A DNA stretch of 64,000 bases from an uncultured Methanolobus sp. GTDB lineage: Archaea; Halobacteriota; Methanosarcinia; Methanosarcinales; Methanosarcinaceae. Below the pieces are notes generated by a model that searched no databases, was not told the DNA's origin, and saw only the letters and a list, made by a program, of their open reading frames with translations. Position 1 is the stretch's first letter; every line of letters begins with the position of its first letter. Shown here in pieces: positions 17,185 to 27,090 of this stretch. A program made the position numbers and the translations under genes. The stretch is from positions 3,179,562 to 3,243,561 of the forward strand of contig NZ_OY763421.1 of the NCBI RefSeq assembly GCF_963667555.1, given 5' to 3'.

Positions 17185-18066
17185 TCAATTGTACTCTTTA
17201 GAATGGTGCCGCACTTCATCAATCTCTGCTTTTCCCAGTGATTTCAGGAAATGTGCCGCACGTATGGTTGTATGCTGTTTTTTCTCTCTCATCCGGGCCT
17301 GATACACGCGAATAGAGCGAAGAAAATCTATCTTACGGAACTCTGGCCAGAATGGGGCGCAGAAGTAAGCAGCACACTCATTTCCATTGGCCTGCCACGG
17401 GAGGAAATTGGATACTCTTTCATCTCCTCCTGTACGAATAATAAGATCTACGTCAGGCAGGGCAGAATTGCCAGAAGGATAAAGATGATCTGAAATCGTA
17501 TCTTCGGTAATGTCTTCCGGTTCAAGCTCTCCATGCTCTACTTTTGAAGCTATCTCCCTGACTGCCTGAATGATCTCCTGCCTGCCGCCGTATGCAATAG
17601 CAACATTGAGGTTGAAATTATCATATTCAGACGTTACAAGTTCCGCATTTCTAATAGAGTCACGCACAGGGTCAGGTAATTTGTCTACCTCACCGATGGC
17701 ATTAACTCTTATCTTTTTTCGGTGTGTCCTTTCATCTACACTGATCTCATCAAATTTCAATCTGATGAGTTCGAAAAGTTTAGTTTTCTCTTCGTCGGTT
17801 CTGTTAAAATTCTCAGTAGAAAAAGCATATATGGTCAGGTATTCTATTCCCAGGTCTCCTGCCCATTCAAGAACCATCTCAGTTACATCTGCTCCCCTGG
17901 CATGTCCGTAGGAAGTTATCTGTCCGAGTTTACGTGCATATCTCCGGTTCCCATCCATAATTATGGCTACATGCCGGGGAACCTTCTCACTCTTCACTTC
18001 CTGTGTGAGAAGACTCTCATATCCTTTGTAGACTATTCCGGGTATGCTCTTCAGTATATTTGACAC
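17185..18066 (-). CDS. uppS: cis-prenyltransferase, (di-trans,poly-cis) polyprenyl diphosphate synthase
   Basis: The 293-residue enzyme adds isopentenyl diphosphate units in cis to an allylic starter (geranylgeranyl diphosphate in archaea), making the lipid carrier for protein glycosylation. The catalytic IIMDGNRRYAR with Asp38 and the downstream TIYAFSTENFNR, AIAYGGRQEI and DLIIRTGGDERVSNFLPWQ motifs are all intact. It is longer than bacterial UppS because of an N-terminal extension. Minus-strand gene with a free-standing ATG at 18066; no operon partner is apparent. Confidence 0.95.
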   Translation of the reverse strand: MSNILKSIPGIVYKGYESLLTQEVKSEKVPRHVAIIMDGNRRYARKLGQITSYGHARGADVTEMVLEWAGDLGIEYLTIYAFSTENFNRTDEEKTKLFELIRLKFDEISVDERTHRKKIRVNAIGEVDKLPDPVRDSIRNAELVTSEYDNFNLNVAIAYGGRQEIIQAVREIASKVEHGELEPEDITEDTISDHLYPSGNSALPDVDLIIRTGGDERVSNFLPWQANGNECAAYFCAPFWPEFRKIDFLRSIRVYQARMREKKQHTTIRAAHFLKSLGKAEIDEVRHHSKEYN

Positions 18067-18141
18067 TCCCGTACCTTAGGTAAAAGTAATTTCCATATGG
18101 CTGATTTCTATTTGAAATTAATCAAACAAAAAAAGATGGAA

Positions 18142-18465
18142 TCAGTAGTTATCAAGTACGTTCCTGACAATATCCCTGTAATCTTCCTTTAGCAGGTAAA
18201 TATTGTGGTCACCTGTAACATCAATACTCAGAATTCCAAGTCTTGTGTTCATGAGGCCAACCATTGCGGAAACTCCTCTGTAACTCACATCAAAATCCGT
18301 ATCATGAAGATGCTCGTACACGTCACCTGTGGTGAATTTACCACCATTAAGGAACAGTTTCAGTACTACTTTACGTATACCTGTATCATCGCGACTAAGA
18401 TATTTTATCAGCCTTTCTCTTACTCGCTCTTCAATCGTTTCCAGTACAAACACCTCTTTCTTCAA
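18142..18465 (-). CDS. DUF2551 protein, probable winged-helix
   Basis: A 107-residue protein with the layout of the methanogen DUF2551 family: a helix ERVRERLIKYLSRDDTGIRK, then GGKFTTGDVYEHLHD and VSYRGVSAMVGLMNTRLGILS, resembling a winged helix-turn-helix that could bind DNA. Ends with KEDYRDIVRNVLDNY. The function is unknown. It is followed on the same strand by uppS after 75 bases. Confidence 0.75.
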   Translation of the reverse strand: MKKEVFVLETIEERVRERLIKYLSRDDTGIRKVVLKLFLNGGKFTTGDVYEHLHDTDFDVSYRGVSAMVGLMNTRLGILSIDVTGDHNIYLLKEDYRDIVRNVLDNY

Positions 18466-18572
18466 TATGTTATTTTATCTTATAAAACTATTTATTTACA
18501 ATAGTTTTAAAACCTGTATTGTATATGAAAATTGTACCATCTATATCATTCTCACATATATATTTTGGCCTT

Positions 18573-19625
18573 TCACAAGGGTATTTTCTCAACAATCAGT
18601 CCCTCTTCAAAAGGATATCTTTCTATAATGTACAATTTTCTACCGGGCTTCTTAATAGATTCTGCAATATCCTCAAGTATCCACCATGCAATATCTACTC
18701 CCAGTGACTTTACTTCCATCATGTCTGCCGGAACTTCCATATGTATCAGTTCTTCTGAGACATATTCCATATCATCTGTCGTGCATTCAATGTGCCCGTA
18801 ATAAACAGTTCCTTCCTCGCCGATCTCATCAAAAGTTCTTGCCGTATTTTCTGCGATTCTTTTGAGTCTCTTTCGGAGCTGCACTGCATCCTTATAACTT
18901 GATGAACAGAAATGTATTTTTTCGCAATTCTTTGCCGCCTCACGGGCATGATCCTCTGAACCGGATACTGCATTAGATACGTCATCTATGAGTGAGTATC
19001 CCAGTTTTTTCATGGCATCAGAGTTAGTGTCTGAAAATTCCAGTTCATTCAGGTTCAGGAAACATTCTACGCTATTTACGAACTCTCCTACGCTTTCCAC
19101 ACCTGCAATGGATGGTATCTCAATACCAGTTTCCATTTCCAGTTCCCTGGCATATCTGATGGAATTTGCATAACCTGTTTCTTCCAGTTTTTCCCAGAGC
19201 TTTACCGGCGGATGGAACCTTATCTCATCAAGACCTGCATCTGCCAGGTCTTTCAATGTATCGCAGTCAGGTGCCATTGATGTGTACATGTGGATGTGAT
19301 GCTCTTCTCCAAAATAGTCTTTCAGGAGTCTGATATAGTGAATGACCTTCTCTTTTCTAAGGAGTGGCTCACCACCGGTTATTCCAGTTCCAAGGGCATC
19401 CATCTGCAATGCCTCATCCAGTACATCCTGGTCAGAAAGAACTTTTCTCTCATTGGCAAAGGTCACGTCTGCGCGTCTCTCATCGGATACCGGGCAGTAG
19501 AAACAATCCTTCGGACAGATGCCTGTAACGAAAAGAACCATCTTTGCGCCCTGATGACAGAGTTTACAACCTTCTGAAAGAAAAGAATTGAAAGAACCTG
19601 CTTCTCCCTGTATGACCTTACTCAT
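18573..19625 (-). CDS. Radical SAM protein of unknown substrate
   Basis: A 350-residue radical S-adenosylmethionine enzyme. The cluster-binding motif is GICPKDCFYC with C37, C41, C44 in the C-x3-C-x2-C pattern, and the SAM-binding GITGGEPLLR follows at about residue 77. An additional N-terminal CKLC pair (C20, C23) precedes it. The C-terminal 100 residues have no recognised domain. It resembles archaeal radical SAM proteins annotated as pyruvate formate-lyase activating-like, but its substrate is not evident. A ferredoxin gene on the opposite strand starts 88 bases upstream, so the two share a divergent promoter region, and the ferredoxin could donate electrons. Confidence 0.85.
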   Translation of the reverse strand: MSKVIQGEAGSFNSFLSEGCKLCHQGAKMVLFVTGICPKDCFYCPVSDERRADVTFANERKVLSDQDVLDEALQMDALGTGITGGEPLLRKEKVIHYIRLLKDYFGEEHHIHMYTSMAPDCDTLKDLADAGLDEIRFHPPVKLWEKLEETGYANSIRYARELEMETGIEIPSIAGVESVGEFVNSVECFLNLNELEFSDTNSDAMKKLGYSLIDDVSNAVSGSEDHAREAAKNCEKIHFCSSSYKDAVQLRKRLKRIAENTARTFDEIGEEGTVYYGHIECTTDDMEYVSEELIHMEVPADMMEVKSLGVDIAWWILEDIAESIKKPGRKLYIIERYPFEEGLIVEKIPL

Positions 19626-19713
19626 CAGGCCATTCTATAACCTGCAGGTATTTAAGGGTATTTTACTTTGAAGGGTTAAGGCTTATCTAAGATTCACACA
19701 TTAACCTGTTCTG

Positions 19714-19899
19714 ATGGAAGAACGAGATGGTTTTATAGTTTCTATCGGGTGCCGCAAGTGCGGCAAGTGTGATAATATCTGTCCAAACGGCGCTCTTTAC
19801 AGGATCAACGGTTTTTCCAACGTTGACCATCAAAAATGTGACCTTTGCATGAAGTGCGTGAAAATATGTCCTAACAAGGCTCTGGTCTACATGGAATAG
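19714..19899 (+). CDS. Two-cluster [4Fe-4S] ferredoxin
   Basis: A 61-residue ferredoxin with two complete binding motifs, C13-C16-C19-C23 (CRKCGKCDNICP) and C42-C45-C48-C52 (CDLCMKCVKICP), arranged with the usual pseudo-twofold symmetry. It acts as a soluble electron carrier. The ATG at 19714 lacks a strong ribosome binding site. It is divergent to the radical SAM gene. Confidence 0.9.
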   Translation: MEERDGFIVSIGCRKCGKCDNICPNGALYRINGFSNVDHQKCDLCMKCVKICPNKALVYME

Positions 19900-19945
19900 T
19901 TCCATGGCCCAGAACCTGCAAATAATTATCTTGTTAGCAATGACC

Positions 19946-20518
19946 TTATTTTTTAGTTCCTTCCATTCCTATGGAAAAAGCTTTACCCAGGAATTCGCCA
20001 ACTCCGTAATAACTCCTCTCCGGTGAATAGATGATGGGTCTTATCTTTTTGATAAGCGGATTTCCTTTTTCATCCAGTACGGATTCATCCGCTTTTACAT
20101 CCATTATCTCACCAATGAACTGTGTGTGAAGTCCAAGTTCAAAGCTCTGAACCAATTTGCATTCGAGCACAACGGGGAACTCTTCCACGTACGGTGCATA
20201 CACCACATCACTTTTTACAGGAGTAAGTCCCATTTTTTCAAACTTGTCCTCGTCCCTGCTACTTGCGATACCAAAATAATCTGTCTCTTTAACATAGTCT
20301 TCAGATGGTATGCTAATGGTGAATGCTTCCTTTTCCATTATATTGGCATAACTGTACGTGGCCTTACGCAGGGATACGCTGATACAGGGCGGTTCCGAGC
20401 AGCATATTCCTCCCCAGGCTGCAGTCATTGCATTTGCTTTCCCGAACATGTCATAGGTTCCCACAAGCCATGCAGGAGTTGGATATGCAAGCGTCTTTGC
20501 TCCGATAGATTTTTTCAT
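19946..20518 (-). CDS. Flavin reductase family protein (FMN-binding split barrel)
   Basis: A 190-residue protein of the flavin reductase/DIM6-NTAB family. Typical features are [22 protein letters not shown] at the N-terminus (the FMN phosphate-binding region), [16 protein letters not shown] and the [21 protein letters not shown] segment. Methanogen members are flavoproteins whose partners are mostly unknown. The ATG at 20518 follows a weak AGAGGTGTTC. It is convergent with the ferredoxin gene. An isolated gene, substrate unknown. Confidence 0.88.
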   Translation of the reverse strand: MKKSIGAKTLAYPTPAWLVGTYDMFGKANAMTAAWGGICCSEPPCISVSLRKATYSYANIMEKEAFTISIPSEDYVKETDYFGIASSRDEDKFEKMGLTPVKSDVVYAPYVEEFPVVLECKLVQSFELGLHTQFIGEIMDVKADESVLDEKGNPLIKKIRPIIYSPERSYYGVGEFLGKAFSIGMEGTKK

Positions 20519-20638
20519 AAGAACACCTCTATAAAAAAAGGATTAAAGAAGCTTTAATCTTACGGCAGTTGCTATATATCATTCTCTTTAGAATCTCACC
20601 CTATCTCATCCATCCCCACATCCTGCTTATCCATAAAC

Positions 20639-22606
20639 TCATATCATTCCCCTGAAGATTATCCTTGAGAATATGGTTGAAACTGTAAAGACAATTATTG
20701 TCACGGGAAGTATCTGCCCTATCTCATACCTCAATTGTGCCCTGTCACCACCGTACTCGATGGTTCCTGAGAACCTTACCAGTATCACGGTTATTAATAT
20801 TATGTAGATACCAATCGCGAACATGAATAGGTCTGAAGGAATGGATTGGTTAAGATTCTGCGGTGATATCTGTGCAGGTCCGGGAAGTGAATTCTCAGGA
20901 AGTCTCCTGATGCTGTCAGATATATTCTGAAGGATCTTTGCTATGACCTCAGAGAGTGCGATGGTGACACCTGCAATGAGTGGTGCGAATACTGCTGCGG
21001 TGGAGCGCATGGTAGAGGTCATGTCATACAATGACTGTTTGATATTAAGCTCCACGTCCTGAAGCTCCTTCAGGTGATCTGCCAGCTTTACTATTGCAAC
21101 ACCTGCAATCTCATGGCTCTTGTGAGTGCTTTCCACAAGCAGTTTCATAGTGGTCTTTATCCTTTCAGAGTAAATATCCTTGAAAGCTCCGAAATCCTCA
21201 TCGAATATTGCGGAGTAGACATCCGTTCTCATATTCATGAGGTTAAGCGATATCCTCTCAAATGCAGGTGCAATATCAGATCCGTCCATGGTAGCTGCTG
21301 TGTGTATGAATGCCTCTTCTGCGGACCTGCCCTCCGATATCCTCCTTCCCAGAATGAAAAGGGCATCTGAGAACTCATTCTCCATCTTGCGTATCTCATC
21401 CCTTATTTTTTTGTATGGGGCATAGCTTATGTTCAGGTAGACTGCCGCCGCAAAGACAATTCCCCATATAATAAAGAGCGTAGGTGGAATTATTCCGTCA
21501 AGTGTGTTGGTGGAAACTATGTTCCACGGATTTCCTTTGAGGATCAGTATGTATCCAAGCGAGGAGATCACCAGACATATTACAAGAGACAGGACGAGTG
21601 ATTCCTGTTTTCTCTTCCTGATGCCTTCAAGTTCTGGATGGCGGTCTGGAATATCCTGCGGTATGAATGCAGCCGGACGCTGCATAAGTATGTACTCCGC
21701 ATAGGCGAATGTAAAGAGCGGCAGAATAATGTCGTACACTATCACAAGTGTTCCGATACCAAACCTGATGCCAACCACCGTGATTGCAGGCATGAGCGCC
21801 ACAAGAGCCAGAGGAATCAGGATGAACACAGAGTAAAGTACATACGTTGGCGTTTTCAGTTTGGATGCGAAGCTGTCCATGAGGTTCTTCGTGCTTTCAA
21901 GCACAAGGTCAAGTGACCTGTTCAGTGTGATTACCCTCTGTGCTTCGTCCGGTTCGCTGGTTGAGCTTTTAATAAGGTGTAGTGCTCTTTTGAAAAATTC
22001 ACTGTCCTTGCCCCAGAGATTGGAGAATTCAAGTATTGCATCATCAATTCCACGATATTCCCTTACATGCAGGTTCCATATCATCTTCTTCAGGTCTTTT
22101 GCAAGCGGTCTGCCTGAATTGCCCGCAGCAAAGCGAATTGCGACTTCCATGTTCGGCACAAGCTTCATGGACATTACCAGATAGCTCACGATCTCCGGCA
22201 TATCTCCAAGTGAGCTTACCTTCATCCATTTTGCATGGAGCTTGATATACTCGCTTGTGTAAAGTAACACAGCCAAGGGAAACAGCATGCTTAACACTAT
22301 AATTGCGTTCAGGGTCGAGCTTTCAAAGCTTGTTGTCCTGAACAGGAAATAATCGAATATCAGTATGCTTACAAGTGCACAGGCGGCTGTGACATAGGAG
22401 AAGAGCACGGTCTCATAAGGCTCAAGTCCTATACCAGTGTAGATCATTGCGTTACGATATTCCTCACTGGTAGCATTGTCAGCTTTTCGCCGGAATGAAT
22501 CCAGGTCTTTTAACAGCCAGTTGAAGTTTGCAGATGTGAACTTGCATCCATGATAATACCAGTTCTCACTGTACAGCCTGACCACCTTCTGTGAAGTAGT
22601 CTTCAT
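20639..22606 (-). CDS. Archaeal type II/IV secretion membrane protein (TadC/FlaJ-like)
   Basis: A 655-residue membrane platform protein with clusters of hydrophobic segments (about 80-130, 255-310, 340-400, 525-550, 590-655) separated by cytoplasmic helical domains. Two T2SSF-like domains are recognisable around SLGDMPEIVSYLVMSMKLVPNMEVAI and FSDALFILGRRISEGRSAEEAF. It would anchor the ATPase encoded just upstream in an archaeal pilus- or secretion-type machine. The ATG at 22606 lies 41 bases inside the ATPase gene, indicating tight coupling. No prepilin or prepilin peptidase gene is nearby. Confidence 0.85.
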   Translation of the reverse strand: MKTTSQKVVRLYSENWYYHGCKFTSANFNWLLKDLDSFRRKADNATSEEYRNAMIYTGIGLEPYETVLFSYVTAACALVSILIFDYFLFRTTSFESSTLNAIIVLSMLFPLAVLLYTSEYIKLHAKWMKVSSLGDMPEIVSYLVMSMKLVPNMEVAIRFAAGNSGRPLAKDLKKMIWNLHVREYRGIDDAILEFSNLWGKDSEFFKRALHLIKSSTSEPDEAQRVITLNRSLDLVLESTKNLMDSFASKLKTPTYVLYSVFILIPLALVALMPAITVVGIRFGIGTLVIVYDIILPLFTFAYAEYILMQRPAAFIPQDIPDRHPELEGIRKRKQESLVLSLVICLVISSLGYILILKGNPWNIVSTNTLDGIIPPTLFIIWGIVFAAAVYLNISYAPYKKIRDEIRKMENEFSDALFILGRRISEGRSAEEAFIHTAATMDGSDIAPAFERISLNLMNMRTDVYSAIFDEDFGAFKDIYSERIKTTMKLLVESTHKSHEIAGVAIVKLADHLKELQDVELNIKQSLYDMTSTMRSTAAVFAPLIAGVTIALSEVIAKILQNISDSIRRLPENSLPGPAQISPQNLNQSIPSDLFMFAIGIYIILITVILVRFSGTIEYGGDRAQLRYEIGQILPVTIIVFTVSTIFSRIIFRGMI

Positions 22607-25202
22607 TTGTGATCAGGTCGCACGGTCCTTCAGGGATAATCTCCTCAAAAGAAAATGCAGCCTTTTTTTCGGAAAGAGCAGTTGATCCCTCTTTTTCATT
22701 GTTTCTGCCTGCAAAAGAAACAAACCACTCAACCCATCTGTCATAGACCCTCTGATAATCTATGCCATCAGGTTCGCTGATCTCCCGGTCCATGAGCATC
22801 CAGAACATGTTATTAGCTGTTGCCACATTCCGGGCTTCAAGCAGATGAGGCTGCTCCTGTCCATACTCTGCTATCTTTCCTTTGATATTTGCTCTCATGC
22901 GGATGTTCAGGGCAGCTTCATCCATGGAGATGCCCCATTTGTCTGCGATTTTCCCGATGAGCACGGATTGTCCTCTGTCCATGAGGTCAGATGGCAGAAG
23001 TTTGTCACTGGCGGCATTGTAACTGAGTATGTCGGAGAAAACCTTTCCTGAAGTTTCATCCCATTTCTCGTTGACCTCTGCAACCTGCATGACACGTCTT
23101 TTCATTGTCATGCTGCCTGACAGTCTGGTATTAGCACAGACTATCACGGCATCAGTTGCCTTGAAAGATGCAGCAGGGACTTCCAGGGTGTTGACTATTC
23201 TCTCATAGACCGCATCTGTGGAAGAGCCGTGAATCGTGCCGATAACTGAGTTTCCAGCCGCGCCAACCTGCATGGCCTCATACAGTACTGACACTTCAGG
23301 CCCTCTTACCTCTCCCATGACCAGGGATGAACTGCCAAGCCTCAGGGAAGCACGCAATGCAACGGAAGGTTCGATCTCCACACCGTATTTCATGATTGCT
23401 GACTGTGAATTCAGACCCTGTACCTTCCAACCCATTTCCTGAAGCTCTTCTATCGGTATCTCGGGTGTATCCTCAATTGTTATCATGCGGTACTTCTGCG
23501 GCATTTCAAGCAACAATGCGCACATGAGTGAGGTCTTTCCGGCTCCAACACCACCGGCGACAAGCACTGATGCCTGTCCGTCCATAATAAAACTCAGAAG
23601 ACCTGCCGCAAGTGGCGAGATGGAACCTTTGTTAATGAGCTTTGGCAGTGACCATGGGTCTTTTGCATGTTTCCTGAAGGCATACGCGATGCCTTTTGCG
23701 CTTAGCGGATCGCCAATTACAGATACTCTCACTCCATATTCCCGCAGAAACATCTCAAGCACCGGAGTAGCTTCTCCGAAAGGTCTTCCACTTATCGAAC
23801 GCAGTCTCGACACCATGGATTCCATATCGTCCTGTGAAAGATAGATATTGGAAATACATTCCTCGCCGTCAAGCACAACATGAACAGGGTTCTGGTCGGC
23901 AGGCGCGTTGACATAAACATCTGTTACGCGCTCATCTGACAGCAGGTCTTCAAGGATTCCAAGACCTGTCGTGTATTTTGTGAGCAGGTCACAGCAGAGT
24001 TTCACCTTTGCGGGATCGGAGATGATATCCTCTGCATCTTTCTCTTCCAGAAGGAACTGTTTGCTAAGCCTGCGGAAATATTCCCTGGAACTTCCAGGGT
24101 CTGCAAACTGAAGGTCTGCAGGCCGGTGAGCGATCATTTTCTTCCTTATCCTCTCGATAAGTTTCAGTTCCTTTTCCTCAAGGGAATACTCAACCGGATT
24201 TATGATGTACATCTTCTCCGGGCGGTCAGTCAACTGGTAGATATTGACAGGCAGGCATCTCTCATCCTGGTAGCTTATGTCGTAGCATTCAAGGAAGAGT
24301 GTATTGTCCGGTGGTTCTGTGTATATTCTGGACGTTGAAAAAGGAGGTCTGACATATGACCGCAGCTGGCTTTCATAATCTGCATGTTGAGCTATATTTG
24401 CTCCGTTTCCTTTACAACCGCAGACTTTGCAGGATATTGTTCTCATTTCCTGCAGAGTGTTGAGAAATCTTTGTCTGCAGAGCGAACATTCATTCTGGTT
24501 ACCGTTATCAAAACGGCCCTTGCTTATTTCGTAATATTCTACCAGTTTTTCAATTGAATAACAGGCTTTTAATGGATCTGTTCCGGAAGTAGAAATGATC
24601 GAGTCCATTATCCTTGTATACTCTTTCTTACAGAGACTGGAATTGTCACAGTTATCAGTCGTGAACCTGGAACTTCTGTATGGAAGGAGTTTGTCCTGCA
24701 AGCCTGCCATGAGATAAATTGCAGCCAGCGACCTGCTTTCATAATCTCGTTCGTAGAGGTTTGCAAGTGTAAGTCTGTCAACAGCAGGCTCTTTTCTCAG
24801 TATCCCAAAAACGTTCTTCCTGCAATACTCGCTTTCCAGACTGGATTCATGTTCACATTCACTACAATCTATTGTGATGTTCCTGCTGTTTCTGGAGACT
24901 TTCGACCTGTAAGGACAGAGTTCATTCTGTTCTGCCTTTTTTCCTGTTAGCAAACCGAATCCGGATGCCAGTTTGCTAACTATGTTTTTTGTCAGAATGC
25001 TCCCAGTTTCATTTGAGGGAACGATACCTGCAAGTATCATCTCTTCTTCAGGCAGGACCATTTGCATTTGTGAATAGTTATCGATGTCAATGTGATTGAT
25101 GCTGTCAATGCTGTCTGTTATCAATTCTGAATTGTCATTTCTGTCACTATTCGCTATGCTGGTCGTTTTTCTTTTTTTGAGTACCACGTTTTTACCACCC
25201 AT
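22566..25202 (-). CDS. Type II/IV secretion system ATPase with Cys-rich N-terminus (TadA/VirB11-like)
   Basis: An 878-residue ATPase whose C-terminal half is the GspE/VirB11/FlaI motor: Walker A VAGGVGAGKTSL at about residue 545, the Asp box ITIEDTPEIP, Walker B-like LRLGSSSLVMGEVRG and a His box (GTIHGSS). The N-terminal domain DRVTDVYVNAPADQNPVHVV-type sensor region precedes it. Unusually, the first 290 residues carry two cysteine groups, C96/C113/C116/C127 and a second CSLC...CKVCGC group, probable zinc sites. The gene overlaps the downstream membrane protein. Similar two-gene modules occur in Methanosarcinales; their cargo is unknown. Confidence 0.87.
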   Translation of the reverse strand: MGGKNVVLKKRKTTSIANSDRNDNSELITDSIDSINHIDIDNYSQMQMVLPEEEMILAGIVPSNETGSILTKNIVSKLASGFGLLTGKKAEQNELCPYRSKVSRNSRNITIDCSECEHESSLESEYCRKNVFGILRKEPAVDRLTLANLYERDYESRSLAAIYLMAGLQDKLLPYRSSRFTTDNCDNSSLCKKEYTRIMDSIISTSGTDPLKACYSIEKLVEYYEISKGRFDNGNQNECSLCRQRFLNTLQEMRTISCKVCGCKGNGANIAQHADYESQLRSYVRPPFSTSRIYTEPPDNTLFLECYDISYQDERCLPVNIYQLTDRPEKMYIINPVEYSLEEKELKLIERIRKKMIAHRPADLQFADPGSSREYFRRLSKQFLLEEKDAEDIISDPAKVKLCCDLLTKYTTGLGILEDLLSDERVTDVYVNAPADQNPVHVVLDGEECISNIYLSQDDMESMVSRLRSISGRPFGEATPVLEMFLREYGVRVSVIGDPLSAKGIAYAFRKHAKDPWSLPKLINKGSISPLAAGLLSFIMDGQASVLVAGGVGAGKTSLMCALLLEMPQKYRMITIEDTPEIPIEELQEMGWKVQGLNSQSAIMKYGVEIEPSVALRASLRLGSSSLVMGEVRGPEVSVLYEAMQVGAAGNSVIGTIHGSSTDAVYERIVNTLEVPAASFKATDAVIVCANTRLSGSMTMKRRVMQVAEVNEKWDETSGKVFSDILSYNAASDKLLPSDLMDRGQSVLIGKIADKWGISMDEAALNIRMRANIKGKIAEYGQEQPHLLEARNVATANNMFWMLMDREISEPDGIDYQRVYDRWVEWFVSFAGRNNEKEGSTALSEKKAAFSFEEIIPEGPCDLITNEDYFTEGGQAVQ

Positions 25203-25414
25203 GAAGTTTTTTCAAATGAAAAACGAACATATTAAAAGTTTTCTAAATTAAATTTCAAGTATTTACTTATTTACAAACTTATTTTTTAGAATAGTCTGCT
25301 ATCAGGATAATTTGGGAAAATATCAACAGCAAGCGTTAATACAATACTTTCACATTACTTCCCACTGGGTTTTATACTCCCGGAACATATTCTCTTAAAA
25401 GGCCGGAGATCTGC

Positions 25415-26638
25415 ATGGGTATATACACCGTATCACAGCTAAATGATCACATAAAAAAGGTTCTGACAAGCGACCCACAACTATCGCAGGTGTGGGTGCG
25501 TGGTGAGATATCGAACCTGACCAAACATAGCTCCGGTCATTATTATTTCACGCTGAAGGATGGGAATGCCCAGATAAGCTGCGTAAGTTTCAGGATGACC
25601 AACCGAACCCTGAAATTCGAACCTGAATCATCCATGAAAGTTCTGGTTTTCGGAACTGTTGACGTGTACACTGTTCGTGGTCAATATCAGCTCAGGGTTC
25701 TTGACATGCGGCCAGACGGTATCGGTGAGCTTTACAAAGCTTATGAGCAGCTCAGGAACAGGTTAAAGGAGGAAGGTCTGTTCGATGTTGTTCACAAAAA
25801 GAAGATCCCACAGTATCCTTCCAGAATAGGTGTGATAACCTCACCTACAGGGGCCGCAATTCATGACATACTCCATGTGCTGCGGCGCAGGTTCCCTGTG
25901 GATGTCCTGCTCAGTCCTGCAATAGTCCAGGGTGAGAACTCTGCGGAGAGCATCGTAAAGGCCCTTGAATATCTGAACAAGACCGATGTTGATGTTATCA
26001 TCCTGGGACGAGGTGGTGGCTCTCTGGAAGACCTGTGGTCCTTTAATGAAGAGGTTGTTGCAAGGGCCATATTTGAATCTGGGATTCCTGTGATATCGGC
26101 TGTAGGACACGAAACAGATTATACCATTGCAGATTTTGTTGCTGATGTGCGTGCGCCTACACCCTCGGCAGCCGCAGAAATCGCAGTTCCTGAAAAAACC
26201 GGTCTGAAAAAACATATTGATTCCATGTCATCACGTATGGGGCAGGCTGCAATACATCTGATTGCAGACAGGCGGCATCATCTTGAGTATCTTTACTCTC
26301 GCATAGAACCGGAGAGATTTGCAGAGATCGTGCGGCGCGATATGCAGAGGATCGATGAGCTGGGTTCCCGTATGGAGATGGCTTTTGGAAGGTCAATGGA
26401 ATCCAGACAGGCATCACTTAGCGGACTTGCGGGAAGGCTTAATGCAGTAAGTCCTTTGAACACTCTTGAACGTGGTTACAGTATTGCTCTGAAAAGCGAG
26501 GACCATGCTGTGATCAGAAGTGTTGGTGATGTGAAAACTGATGATTCGGTTGATGTAAGGTTAATAGATGGTACTCTTGAGTGCAAAGTAACGGGTACGA
26601 GATCAGAGAAGGGAAATAACAGCAATGTCACTAGCTGA
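25415..26638 (+). CDS. xseA: Exodeoxyribonuclease VII large subunit
   Basis: A 407-residue homologue of bacterial XseA, the catalytic subunit that degrades single-stranded DNA to oligonucleotides. The N-terminal OB-fold (QVWVRGEISNLTKHSSGHYYF, about 25-45) and catalytic-domain motifs (GVITSPTGAAIHDI; ILGRGGGSLEDLWSFNEE; SAVGHETDYTIADFVADVRAPTPSAAAE, each in parts) are fully kept. The ATG at 25415 follows GGCCGGAGATCTGC. xseB lies 46 bases downstream, so both subunits are encoded together. The enzyme is typical of bacteria and patchy in archaea, which suggests old lateral transfer. Confidence 0.96.
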   Translation: MGIYTVSQLNDHIKKVLTSDPQLSQVWVRGEISNLTKHSSGHYYFTLKDGNAQISCVSFRMTNRTLKFEPESSMKVLVFGTVDVYTVRGQYQLRVLDMRPDGIGELYKAYEQLRNRLKEEGLFDVVHKKKIPQYPSRIGVITSPTGAAIHDILHVLRRRFPVDVLLSPAIVQGENSAESIVKALEYLNKTDVDVIILGRGGGSLEDLWSFNEEVVARAIFESGIPVISAVGHETDYTIADFVADVRAPTPSAAAEIAVPEKTGLKKHIDSMSSRMGQAAIHLIADRRHHLEYLYSRIEPERFAEIVRRDMQRIDELGSRMEMAFGRSMESRQASLSGLAGRLNAVSPLNTLERGYSIALKSEDHAVIRSVGDVKTDDSVDVRLIDGTLECKVTGTRSEKGNNSNVTS

Positions 26639-26684
26639 AAATAAAGGCGTATGAAGGAGCAGATCGGAGCAGGAGCTGAATATC

Positions 26685-26996
26685 ATGGCAAGAACAAAGA
26701 AAAGTTCTGATGAAAGCACAGACGTTGGGAAGCGTCAGATGAGCGAGTTAATGGATGTATCGGATTCTGAGTCCACAGAGAAAATAAGCTTTGAACAGTC
26801 TCTCGAAGAACTGGAATCTCTGGTGGAAAAGCTCGAAAAGGGTCAGTTGACATTGGATGAAAGTCTGGGGTTATTTGAGCGCGGCATGAAACTTGCCAGG
26901 ATATGCAACCAGAAACTTTCAAAGGCTGAAAGGAAGATCGAGATTCTTATTGAAGAGAATGGCAATCTGAAAACTGAAAACTTTATTGAAGAGTAA
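26685..26996 (+). CDS. xseB: Exodeoxyribonuclease VII small subunit
   Basis: The 103-residue product contains the complete XseB core FEQSLEELESLVEKLEKGQL, followed by LDESLGLFERGMKLARICNQKL, a helical hairpin that binds the coiled coil of XseA. The first 35 residues are a low-complexity Ser/Asp-rich extension not seen in short bacterial XseB; the start could lie further downstream at the second Met (residue 19), but the ATG at 26685 follows GGAGCTGAATATC. Confidence 0.92.
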   Translation: MARTKKSSDESTDVGKRQMSELMDVSDSESTEKISFEQSLEELESLVEKLEKGQLTLDESLGLFERGMKLARICNQKLSKAERKIEILIEENGNLKTENFIEE

Positions 26997-27034
26997 TTAA
27001 AAGTGCTTTTATGCGTGCAGTAAAAAAGCAGAAT

Positions 27035-27059
27035 GACAATTGCTGTAAAAGCAATTGTC
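27035..27059. terminator. Bidirectional hairpin between xseB and ccmF
   Basis: GACAATTGCT-GTAAA-AGCAATTGTC is a ten-pair perfect stem in the 94-base gap between two convergent genes, with A/T-rich flanks. It can serve both strands. Confidence 0.6.
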
Positions 27060-27090
27060 CGAATAACCGTTCTGTTTTCAATTTTCAACT

